This document shows, one piece after another, positions 42,274 through 49,743 of a DNA stretch of 64,000 bases. The stretch's first letter is position 1. Every line of letters begins with the position of its first letter. Both the position numbers and the translations under genes were made by a program. The notes below the pieces were generated by a model, which saw nothing but the letters and a program-made list of their open reading frames with translations, was not told the DNA's origin and did no database searches. Where the stretch lies: positions 1 through 64,000 of the forward strand of contig JAILLE010000055.1 in NCBI GenBank assembly GCA_024693285.1, read 5' to 3'. This DNA comes from Bacteroidales bacterium (GTDB lineage: Bacteria; Bacteroidota; Bacteroidia; Bacteroidales; UBA932).

Positions 42274-42473
42274 CGGGCAAGTACGACGATATAATAAACC
42301 TTCCACATCCGACTTCGAAAAGGTACCCCAGGATGCCTCTGGCTGAACGCGCGGCACAGTTCTCACCATTCGCCGCTCTCACAGGCTATGACTCGGTTAT
42401 CGCAGAGACAGCCCGCAAGGTCGAACAATCATTCCAGCCTCTGGAATCAGATGGGGAGTATTACGAAGACTAG
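42270..42473 (+). CDS. Small partner protein of the Y-family polymerase (YolD-like)
   Basis: A 67-aa protein (KYDDIINLPHPTSKRYPRMP, then LAERAAQFSPFAALTGYDSV) of the type encoded beside UvrX-like polymerases; YolD-family proteins in Gram-positives start the same way. It overlaps the polymerase gene by ATGA. The function is presumed accessory. Its last 27 bases overlap the convergent CPBP gene. Confidence 0.75.
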   Translation: MTGKYDDIINLPHPTSKRYPRMPLAERAAQFSPFAALTGYDSVIAETARKVEQSFQPLESDGEYYED

Positions 42474-43094
42474 GACGTCCCACAAGGCGTGGCTCACTAT
42501 CAGTGCCGGAAGAGCCTTGGGACATACCCGGTAGATGAGGCCCCAGACCAGTCCGGCCACAAGTGCGGCCATAATCAGCATGAAATTGAATGACCAGATG
42601 TGGACGAGAGCGTAGATACCGGCGGTCAATATGAAAGCCAAATCAGCGCCCCACTTCCTGTCCTGGAACAGACGGGTCATCGTCCTCTGGACATAACCTC
42701 TCCAGAATAACTCCTCCGCCGGGCCAATCAGGAAAAGCAGCAAGACAGCTATTACAGGGACCGGAAGACCGGCTTTCATCGAATACACAGCATCCACCTG
42801 CGGCCTGGCGAAATTGAACATCAATGTGGAGAGTTTGTCCCCAACCCAGAATATTCCCCAGAGGATAAATGCCAGGGCAACTCCTCCAAGTAATTGAAGC
42901 AAAGGCCTTTCAACTTTCAAAAGGGCCTTCCGGTCGGATGTGAAAGCGAGGGTGCACGAGGTCAATATGACCGCCGAGACCGACATCACGATCCAAAAGT
43001 TAGGCGCGCCCCCGGTCCAGGGGCTGAACATGTAGAACCACAGAAGAGCCGCGATGGCTACCGAAAACACCAGACGGCTGGAATCGAATCTCAT
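42447..43094 (-). CDS. CPBP-family intramembrane metalloprotease
   Basis: A 215-aa protein with about six transmembrane helices. The active site motif is GPAEELFWRGYVQR (Glu127, Glu128, Arg132), with histidines in ALVHIWSFNF and IVSHALWDVLV. The family includes Rce1-like proteases and bacteriocin-immunity proteins. The start overlaps the prenyltransferase stop by 4 bases. Confidence 0.87.
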   Translation of the reverse strand: MRFDSSRLVFSVAIAALLWFYMFSPWTGGAPNFWIVMSVSAVILTSCTLAFTSDRKALLKVERPLLQLLGGVALAFILWGIFWVGDKLSTLMFNFARPQVDAVYSMKAGLPVPVIAVLLLFLIGPAEELFWRGYVQRTMTRLFQDRKWGADLAFILTAGIYALVHIWSFNFMLIMAALVAGLVWGLIYRVCPKALPALIVSHALWDVLVFVILPI

Positions 43095-43993
43095 AACATT
43101 CTGGAAATGAACAGTCCGGCGGAAAGCAGGACAGAAAAAGCCATCTGCAATTTAGCCGAACCCTGATCCAACCCCTTCAAGGCTTCTATACCTAACTTGT
43201 CATAGCCACAAGCTTGTTTTAGGTTCTTCCAAGCCGGAATAGCGGCTACGAGGCAGAGGAGAGCCATAGGGTGGAGCCTACCGACAGCCACAGCGCCAAT
43301 GACGCAAAGGAACGGGATGACCATATAAACGGAATAAAGGATGCTTGAGGCCTTGCCGCCGATCAACATGGCGAAAGTCTTGATTCCGGCCGCTCCATCA
43401 GACACGATGTCAACAGTGTTGTTGGCATGAAGGACAGAGACGGTTATAATACCGATCGGCAAGGACAACACGAGAGCATCCCAATGGAGGACTCCGGTGA
43501 CGGCGTAAGCGGTGCCGATAACAGGCAATACTCCGAAAATGATGAATATGTCAAGGTCGCCGAGAGCGTGATACTTCAAGAATGAATACAATAAGGTGAG
43601 CAGCACTCCAACTCCACCTATGATCCATAGAGCCGGGCCGCTCAGAAGGACTATGCAGACTCCGATCAAAATACCAAGGACGAATAGTATAATGCTGAAA
43701 TTAAAATACTCTTTAGGCTCAAAGTGATGAAATACAAGATTCGGGACAGCGAAAGCGTTCTCATTATCCACCCCGCTCTTGTAGTCGAACCAGTCGCTCA
43801 GCACATTGCCCGCGGAATGGAGGACGACAACGCCCAGAAGGCAAAGGATGAATACCAGATAAGGCTTGAATCCGCCCGGAAGCAGATTCTCACTGAACAA
43901 ATAAGCGAAAGTTGCCAGCACCGGCATTGTGGAGACAGGGAATGACCAATAACGTGTCACCGTGAACCAATCCTTGAACGAATGTTTGCTCAT
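43091..43993 (-). CDS. UbiA-family prenyltransferase (MenA-like)
   Basis: A 300-aa membrane prenyltransferase with about nine helices. The first Asp-rich motif is NVLSDWFDYKSGVDNENAF (Asn63, Asp67, Asp70, Asp76), the second is HANNTVDIVSDGAAGIKT. It may attach a polyprenyl chain to dihydroxynaphthoate or another aromatic acceptor; no other men genes adjoin it. A TATATTCG box (44022-44029, minus) lies 29 bases upstream. Confidence 0.8.
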   Translation of the reverse strand: MSKHSFKDWFTVTRYWSFPVSTMPVLATFAYLFSENLLPGGFKPYLVFILCLLGVVVLHSAGNVLSDWFDYKSGVDNENAFAVPNLVFHHFEPKEYFNFSIILFVLGILIGVCIVLLSGPALWIIGGVGVLLTLLYSFLKYHALGDLDIFIIFGVLPVIGTAYAVTGVLHWDALVLSLPIGIITVSVLHANNTVDIVSDGAAGIKTFAMLIGGKASSILYSVYMVIPFLCVIGAVAVGRLHPMALLCLVAAIPAWKNLKQACGYDKLGIEALKGLDQGSAKLQMAFSVLLSAGLFISRML

Positions 43994-44041
43994 ATCTCTT
44001 GAAATTCTGTTTTTTGTTATGCGAATATAGCGTTTTTTCGG

Positions 44042-44848
44042 CTACAATCCGATGATCTTCGAGGTCTCATCCCATAACCTTTTTTCCAGTTCCTGGTCGA
44101 CAAATCGTCCCGGAATGTCAATAACTCTTTGACCGACAAAATATTTCCCCGACAATTCCGAGAAAAGAGCGGAAAGAGCCGGCCTCACCCCTTTTTCAGG
44201 AGATTTGCAGAAAGGACGGAAAAGGACGTCAGCAAGCGGATCGAACCACTTCCCCATCGAAATCATATTCGAGTTGACTATCCCTGGATCAGCCACATTC
44301 ACCTTCAATAAAGGATTCCTGCGGGCAAGTTCCTGTGAGAAATGAAGCAGAGCGAGTTTAGACTTGGCATACGTTCCCAGCCGGGAGAACTCTTTTTCTT
44401 CGGGCATTAGTGATTTATCGGAGATTTTGACGAATCGGCAGGTCAAGGAAACAGTGTTCACGACATGAGCCTCTGGAATCAATAAAGGGAGCAATAGCCT
44501 GGTCAGCAAAACCGTACCGAAATAATTGACAGCTAATGTGTTCTCCAAGCCATTTCCAGTCAAGGAATACCCCCGGCTAATCACTCCGGCGTTATTCAGC
44601 AAGGCTGAGATTCTCTCACCTTCCAATCCTTTGACGAAGTCTCTGACCGACTCCAAAGACGAGAGATCCAATTGCCTTATCTCGATCTCAGCATCAGGAA
44701 TATCCGACATTACTCCTCCCCTCACTGTCTCAGCCTTCTCCGGGTTCCTGCATGCCATGACGACATGGTAACCTTTCCCGGCGAGATACCTCGTGGCCGC
44801 CGCTCCCATGGCTCCGGACGCTCCGGTCACAATGATCCTATCTCTCAT
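44042..44848 (-). CDS. Short-chain dehydrogenase/reductase (last gene of the steroid-like operon)
   Basis: A 268-aa NAD(P)-dependent SDR with VTGASGAMGAAATRYLAGKG (cofactor loop), ALLNNAGVIS (NNAG) and the active-site region TVSLTCRFVK, and YAKSKLALLHFSQ (YxxxK). The sequence most resembles retinol-dehydrogenase/WW-domain-type SDRs acting on hydrophobic alcohols. ATG 44848 gives a normal SDR start; the track start adds unrelated residues. It overlaps the PCMD gene by 11 bases, the fifth junction in a six-gene chain. Confidence 0.87.
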   Translation of the reverse strand: MRDRIIVTGASGAMGAAATRYLAGKGYHVVMACRNPEKAETVRGGVMSDIPDAEIEIRQLDLSSLESVRDFVKGLEGERISALLNNAGVISRGYSLTGNGLENTLAVNYFGTVLLTRLLLPLLIPEAHVVNTVSLTCRFVKISDKSLMPEEKEFSRLGTYAKSKLALLHFSQELARRNPLLKVNVADPGIVNSNMISMGKWFDPLADVLFRPFCKSPEKGVRPALSALFSELSGKYFVGQRVIDIPGRFVDQELEKRLWDETSKIIGL

Positions 44849-45797
44849 ATTCCAACCTGAGATTATCAACCCATAGAATGTTCCCCAGAGCCCCTGTGAA
44901 ACCGCCCCTGGAGCCGGAGGAAATCTGGAGGACAGCATGGGTGCATTCCTCCTTCGAGGACGCCCAACCCTCCTCCCGGATCGGCACGAGTTTGCCACGG
45001 CTATTGGCGGCATAGAGAGTGTTCTCTCCAGAAATCAGGCCCATATATGACTTATATCCAGACACTTCCCTGGCATCCCCATACATTACGGGAATCCGCT
45101 TGTTCTGGATCCAATCCGAAGTGCTTGAGCCAATCCTCAGGAAAGCGGTGCCGACACGGAGAGCATGGATATTCCCGTCCTCATCCTCCCAACGTTTCTG
45201 AAGAAGGAGCATCACCTGGCAAGGATCCTCCCCTGGAATCTCTGTCTTACGGAATGTAGTGCCTTTGACCAGTTTGCCAGTCGCCGGCAGAAATGCCTTA
45301 TAATCAATAATTACCGCTTTAGGACGCTTTGTGAAAGGTATTCCCCAATCCATATTCGCATAAGGGTTCTTCACTCCAGTTATCGGCTCGAACATCTTGC
45401 CCCAATATAAAGCACCTGTGGCAAGGACCTGGATATCCACCAAACCAGCCACTTTACAAGAAGCATAGACGGTGGAGAGCTTGGCGCATTTCCCGCTCGG
45501 CCCATTGTCCGGCTCAGCGGAAAGGCTGGTTTTGGTCACCCCGGAGACCTTCGCATAGGCATTGGACGATGCCCATGGGGTCTTGGAATAATCATACGGT
45601 ATATTCCCATCGATAGTTTCCTGTGGGCCAAGCACATAGATAGTCTTAACCTCGCCACCGATAATCGCTGATTCCTTGATATGACGGGTAGTCCACCGCT
45701 CGAAATCCCCGAATGGCACAGTCTCAATCCTTTGGGCGGCCAAAGGAATACCGGAGACTATCAAAAAGGATAGGACGGCTATTTTAACTTTTCCCAT
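44838..45797 (-). CDS. Secreted PCMD-domain protein (putative carbohydrate metabolism domain)
   Basis: A 319-aa exported protein (signal KVKIAVLSFLIVSGIPLAAQ) matching the PCMD family (PF13201), a beta-sandwich domain common in Bacteroidales: FGDFERWTTRHIKESAIIGG, ASCKVAGLVDIQVLATGALY, WGIPFTKRPKAVIIDYKAF, and C-terminal ILWVDNLRLEYE. The ligand is not established. Its position between two SDR genes, overlapping both (19 and 11 bases), is odd for a secreted protein. Confidence 0.82.
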   Translation of the reverse strand: MGKVKIAVLSFLIVSGIPLAAQRIETVPFGDFERWTTRHIKESAIIGGEVKTIYVLGPQETIDGNIPYDYSKTPWASSNAYAKVSGVTKTSLSAEPDNGPSGKCAKLSTVYASCKVAGLVDIQVLATGALYWGKMFEPITGVKNPYANMDWGIPFTKRPKAVIIDYKAFLPATGKLVKGTTFRKTEIPGEDPCQVMLLLQKRWEDEDGNIHALRVGTAFLRIGSSTSDWIQNKRIPVMYGDAREVSGYKSYMGLISGENTLYAANSRGKLVPIREEGWASSKEECTHAVLQISSGSRGGFTGALGNILWVDNLRLEYER

Positions 45798-46543
45798 ATC
45801 CGAGCTTCTAAAGGGCCGGGCAAAGATGCGATCAGCACCGGCAGATAAACATTCATGATCGAGGGACAGATCAGCCTTCTGCCTTTGAACATAGCCTTCA
45901 AGGCACGACGGACAAGCCACTGCGGGGTATGGATCAAACGCACCCGCACTCCGAGCCGTAACCATTTCTCTTTCAGCTTGTAAAGTGGAGTCGCTATAGC
46001 GGCGGGACAGACCGTGGTGACGCTGACGCCATAGGGCTTGGTCTCGAAGGATAGAGACTTTCCGAAACTCCTTAGGTAGGCCTTGGTCGCCGAATAGATA
46101 GTGATACCCGGAGTGGGCAGTTTAGCCGCCATTGATGAGACTATGAGGATCCGTCCGCTCCCGCGCTCTTTCATAGCTTGAGAGAAGAGTATGCAGAGGC
46201 GGGTGACCGTAGTGACATGGAGATTGACCATGGCCTGGATACGGTCCAGGTCTGAGACCTCAAGCTCTTTGAAAAAGAACATACCGGCATTGTTGACAAG
46301 CACATCCGGCAAGATGTCTTTCCCTTGGCACCAAGCGAACAAATCATCCGCGGCACGAGGTTCCGACAAATCCTGGAAACGGGTCTGTATCTGGACTTTA
46401 TATTCACGGACAAGTTCCTCATAAGCCTTGGCCAGATCATCTTCCTTGTTGCTGACGAGCAACAAGTCATATCCACGGCCAGCCAGCTGGCGAGCGAATT
46501 CCAGCCCCATCCCGGAGCTCCCTCCTGTTATTAACGCGACCAT
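45779..46543 (-). CDS. SDR oxidoreductase, candidate hydroxysteroid dehydrogenase
   Basis: A 254-aa SDR: cofactor loop LITGGSSGMGLEFARQLAGR, VLVNNAGMFFF, Ser in LIVSSMAAKLPTPG, and YSATKAYLRSF (YxxxK). In gut Bacteroidales the known 3-beta-hydroxysteroid dehydrogenase gene sits beside 5-alpha- and 5-beta-reductase genes, the same arrangement as here. Sequence alone cannot fix the steroid or the alpha/beta face. It overlaps the OYE gene by 13 bases and the PCMD gene by 19. Confidence 0.83.
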   Translation of the reverse strand: MVALITGGSSGMGLEFARQLAGRGYDLLLVSNKEDDLAKAYEELVREYKVQIQTRFQDLSEPRAADDLFAWCQGKDILPDVLVNNAGMFFFKELEVSDLDRIQAMVNLHVTTVTRLCILFSQAMKERGSGRILIVSSMAAKLPTPGITIYSATKAYLRSFGKSLSFETKPYGVSVTTVCPAAIATPLYKLKEKWLRLGVRVRLIHTPQWLVRRALKAMFKGRRLICPSIMNVYLPVLIASLPGPLEARIWEKLK

Positions 46544-47775
46544 CTTTCCTCCGCTTTATCAATCTCACGCCTCAACGCCTTTGGAAGATCTCCGCAACAA
46601 TGGTTGCAGCGCATCTGGAGGGTATACATTCTCCCGATGCAATAGTTGGAGTGGCGGCATTCGCTCCGCTCTACTTCCCCGAGGCGGATCTTATTGACAA
46701 AATCCGTATCCCGAATCAACGCCCTGGCCATCTGCAACGCGTCAAAGCCGGAATCCAGGACCTCTTCCATCGACGAACGGGAGACCATCCCTCCGACATA
46801 CACCAAAGGCAACTTGACGGTCTCCCTGAATACCTTGGCATCCTCCAGGAAATACGCGTCCTTGTACGGTACAGTGGGGATTATCATCCTACCGAAAAGC
46901 CTTAGGCCAACCTTCAGCCACCAGAACTTCCATGGATTCATATAATGGGCCAAGGTACGGATTGGCATCGCTCCACGCATGACCTCCATCGGGGCCTTGC
47001 TTACAAAGCCGGCGGATAGCACAATCGCGTGGACACCAAGCCTTTCAAGCTCCTTCGCGACCTCCAGGCACTCTTCCCTGCCCATACCCCGCTTGAAGCC
47101 ATCATGCATATTCATCTTCACGAGCACGCCCATGTCATCCCCGGCGACCTCCATCACCTTATTGATAACCATCCTCATGAATCGCATCCGGTTATCCAAA
47201 GAACCACCGAAACGGTCCTTGCGACGATTTGTGTATGGTGAAAGGAACTGGCTTATAAGATAACCGTGGCCGGCGTGGATCTCGACGCAATCGAAGCCCG
47301 CCTTCCTGGCGAGTTCCACGGCTTTTCCGAAATCTTCGACAATGGATTCTATCTCATCTTCCCTCAGTCCCCTGACGAAGGTCGGAGAATAAAGATTAAA
47401 CCCGCCGGAGGCCCCTACAGGGGTACATCCGCAGGTCGAACGATGGGTCATATTCCCGCAATGGCCGAGTTGTATGGAGGCCTTCGCCCCTTCGGCATGG
47501 ATGGCATCCGTAATGTCTTTCAAGGCCGGCACAATCTCATCCCGCATCCAAAGCTGACCATCGAATGAAAGGCCGCTCCGGCTCACAGAAGCGTATGCCA
47601 AAGTGGTCATACCAACCCCTCCCCTGGCCACAGCCACATGATAGTCCTTCAGCTCCTGGGAAGGCTTGTTCCCGTAGGCCATATTCTCGAAAGCCGAGGA
47701 ACGGATGACCCGGTTCCTTAGCGTGACCGGACCTATCTTCACTGGGGTGAATATGGGAGAATCAATAGCAGGCAT
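46531..47775 (-). CDS. NADH:flavin oxidoreductase (old yellow enzyme family), candidate delta4-3-ketosteroid 5-beta-reductase
   Basis: A 414-aa FMN-dependent ene-reductase: RNRVIRSSAFENMAYGNKPS, GKASIQLGHCGNM-type start (ASIQLGHCGNMTHR), EIHAGHGYLISQFLSPYTNR and RFGGSLDNRMRF. A C-terminal cysteine group (CRHSNYCIGRM and CNHCC) could hold an iron-sulfur cluster, as in BaiCD/2,4-dienoyl-CoA reductase relatives, but the second domain of those enzymes is absent here. Next to a 5-alpha-reductase gene (4-base gap) it may be the 5-beta partner. The assignment is by context. Confidence 0.82.
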   Translation of the reverse strand: MPAIDSPIFTPVKIGPVTLRNRVIRSSAFENMAYGNKPSQELKDYHVAVARGGVGMTTLAYASVSRSGLSFDGQLWMRDEIVPALKDITDAIHAEGAKASIQLGHCGNMTHRSTCGCTPVGASGGFNLYSPTFVRGLREDEIESIVEDFGKAVELARKAGFDCVEIHAGHGYLISQFLSPYTNRRKDRFGGSLDNRMRFMRMVINKVMEVAGDDMGVLVKMNMHDGFKRGMGREECLEVAKELERLGVHAIVLSAGFVSKAPMEVMRGAMPIRTLAHYMNPWKFWWLKVGLRLFGRMIIPTVPYKDAYFLEDAKVFRETVKLPLVYVGGMVSRSSMEEVLDSGFDALQMARALIRDTDFVNKIRLGEVERSECRHSNYCIGRMYTLQMRCNHCCGDLPKALRREIDKAEERWSR

Positions 47776-47779
47776 AGGG

Positions 47780-48550
47780 TCAGTAGATAAAAGGAATCAT
47801 TCGCTTAGTCTTCTGAGTGTCAAGTTCTTCCGGAAACTCACGGCTATACAGGTCATAAATCCTGGCAGCCCTCGGAGCAAGGTTGGCGAAAGTCCACAAC
47901 GCGAACACCGCTCCCGCCCATGACCAAGTCAGGATAGCGAAACCAACCCATTCCACGAACTCCCCGAAATAATTGGCGCTCGTGACATAGCGGAACATGC
48001 CTCCTTTGGGAAGATAATGCGCCGTGTCCCCCGGCTGCCGGAGATTCCTGATGATCGAGTCAGAATGGATATTCACAGCCATACCGGCAAAGAATATGAC
48101 CGTTCCGAGGATAAAAGGCAGCCCATGAAGCCAACTCGTTCCGTACATGTCCGTCGGGGAGAAATAGAATATCCACCCTCCCTGCATGAAGGCATTGAGA
48201 GTATTGAATAGCGCACCCATCAAGATGATGCTCAGCGGCATCTTGCTCTTACCCCTTATCTGTCTCGGGAATATAAACGAACGATGGAAATAATGGATCT
48301 CGAATAAAAGGAGGAAAACGATCCGCACAAAATCAGTTCCGCGTTCCGAGAACCACCATAGCGCCAGCATAGCCACGAAAACAGGGGCCTCCATCAGTGT
48401 CCAACCGAGTTTGTTGTCCACCGAAGGACCCCATTTAGGCTGGTAGAATTTACCGTAGCCGGCGTCTACGAAAAACAAGCAGACGAAGACCACTACGGCT
48501 ACCACGGCCATCGCCAGGAGGAACAAATTGAACGCTTGGATCGAGATCAT
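47780..48550 (-). CDS. Steroid 5-alpha-reductase (SRD5A)-family membrane protein
   Basis: A 256-aa protein with about six transmembrane helices (DUF1295/steroid 5-alpha-reductase C-terminal family). The C-terminal half matches the eukaryotic SRD5A signature closely: NIHSDSIIRNLRQPGD, YLPKGGMFRYVTSANYFGEF, VEWVGFAILTWSW and a final RMIPFIY. Such enzymes use NADPH to saturate the delta4 bond of 3-oxo-steroids. The conserved NADPH residues N-H-S-D and N-L-R are present. It starts 3 bases after the Gfo/Idh gene stop and ends 4 bases before the OYE gene. Confidence 0.85.
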   Translation of the reverse strand: MISIQAFNLFLLAMAVVAVVVFVCLFFVDAGYGKFYQPKWGPSVDNKLGWTLMEAPVFVAMLALWWFSERGTDFVRIVFLLLFEIHYFHRSFIFPRQIRGKSKMPLSIILMGALFNTLNAFMQGGWIFYFSPTDMYGTSWLHGLPFILGTVIFFAGMAVNIHSDSIIRNLRQPGDTAHYLPKGGMFRYVTSANYFGEFVEWVGFAILTWSWAGAVFALWTFANLAPRAARIYDLYSREFPEELDTQKTKRMIPFIY

Positions 48551-48553
48551 CGG

Positions 48554-49642
48554 CTATTTGATTCTGACGGGGCGTCCCGTTTGGGCACTCTTTACAGCGG
48601 CGGAGAGAATCTCAACCACGACAAGGTTATTCTCCAACGAATTGAGGTCTCCAGGAGCAATCGTAATCTCTCCTCTCACAGCTGCTTCCAGCAGATGGAA
48701 CGGATTGTCATACGGAGCTGTGAGGGCGGGAGCATCAGTCCATTCACCCTTCTTGGTGCCTTCCACACGGTTAGGATTCGCCTGGTAAAGAAGGCCATCA
48801 TGCCCGTAGACGAACATATCCTTGCGGTTATATGGCCAGCACCAGGAGGCGTTGATCTCAACAGTGGCTCCAGGATATTCCAGGACTATTGTCGCGTCAT
48901 CATCCACCTTAGGGTAGACAGAGGGTTTATTGCGCTGGAGAACGGCGTAGACACTCACCGGCTTCTTACCGCCCAGCAGCCATGTGGCAAGATTAGCGCC
49001 GTAACAGCCGAAATCCATAACCGCTCCACCACCGTTAAGAATAGGGTCTGTGAGCCAGTCCAGAAACTTCTTGCTACAGCCAATCTCGACAGGGCCCTGA
49101 TGGCCGTCATATACCTCGATCCTGAATATGTCCCCGATCTTTCCGGCATCCACCTGAGCCTTCACGTAATGGTTCGAGGCATACCAAGTGGTCTCATAGT
49201 TTGTCAGAAGGAGAATACCGTGTTTCCGGGCCAAGGCTGCCATTTTCCGGGCGTCCTTAAACGTTGTGGCAAGAGGCTTCTCGACCATCACATGTATGCC
49301 TCTTGGAGCGCAAGCCTCGACGACGGCGAGATGCTCCTTGATCGAGCCATAAGCCACGACCGCCTCGGGCTTTGTCTCGTCAAGCATTTGCCCGAGATCT
49401 GAATAGAATATGTTCTCCGGCAGCATCCTGCTCAAGGAATTGTCGTGGATGTACCTGGGATCGGCCTCCCATACACCCACAACCTGGATGTCTCCCTGAC
49501 GGAGTTGGGATACGACTCCATTAAGGTGATCGTGGGTCACACCCGCTACACCAATGCGGAAAGGCTCTTTGGCGGATAGACTGGAAAAGGCTGACACGAC
49601 GAAGGCCGCGGCCAAAAGGAACATATTCATTCTTTTATTCAT
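48554..49642 (-). CDS. Exported Gfo/Idh/MocA-family oxidoreductase
   Basis: A 362-aa NAD(P)-binding oxidoreductase with an N-terminal signal (MFLLAAAFVVSAFSSLSAKE). Rossmann-fold blocks FRIGVAGVTHDHLNG and VEKPLATTFKDARKM (EKP) precede a C-terminal alpha/beta domain (GGGAVMDFGCYGANLATWLL). Exported members carry their own tightly bound nucleotide and act on sugars in the periplasm. It heads the steroid-like operon, with 3 bases to the 5-alpha-reductase gene. Confidence 0.85.
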   Translation of the reverse strand: MNKRMNMFLLAAAFVVSAFSSLSAKEPFRIGVAGVTHDHLNGVVSQLRQGDIQVVGVWEADPRYIHDNSLSRMLPENIFYSDLGQMLDETKPEAVVAYGSIKEHLAVVEACAPRGIHVMVEKPLATTFKDARKMAALARKHGILLLTNYETTWYASNHYVKAQVDAGKIGDIFRIEVYDGHQGPVEIGCSKKFLDWLTDPILNGGGAVMDFGCYGANLATWLLGGKKPVSVYAVLQRNKPSVYPKVDDDATIVLEYPGATVEINASWCWPYNRKDMFVYGHDGLLYQANPNRVEGTKKGEWTDAPALTAPYDNPFHLLEAAVRGEITIAPGDLNSLENNLVVVEILSAAVKSAQTGRPVRIK

Positions 49643-49698
49643 AAGGCACTGTCTTTAAGAGAAATGTAAAAATAGGAATTATTACGGAAAAACACTAA

Positions 49699-49723
49699 AA
49701 AAGGGGCCGCGCAGGCCCCTTTT
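49699..49723 (-). terminator. GC-rich hairpin terminator after the M28 peptidase gene
   Basis: On the minus strand AAAAGGGGCC-TGCGC-GGCCCCTTTT followed by TT: a 10-bp stem with a T-rich 3' side, 21 bases after the stop of the peptidase gene. It is also roughly symmetrical, so it may work in both directions. Confidence 0.7.
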
Positions 49724-49743
49724 CTCATACTCTTATTCCACCT

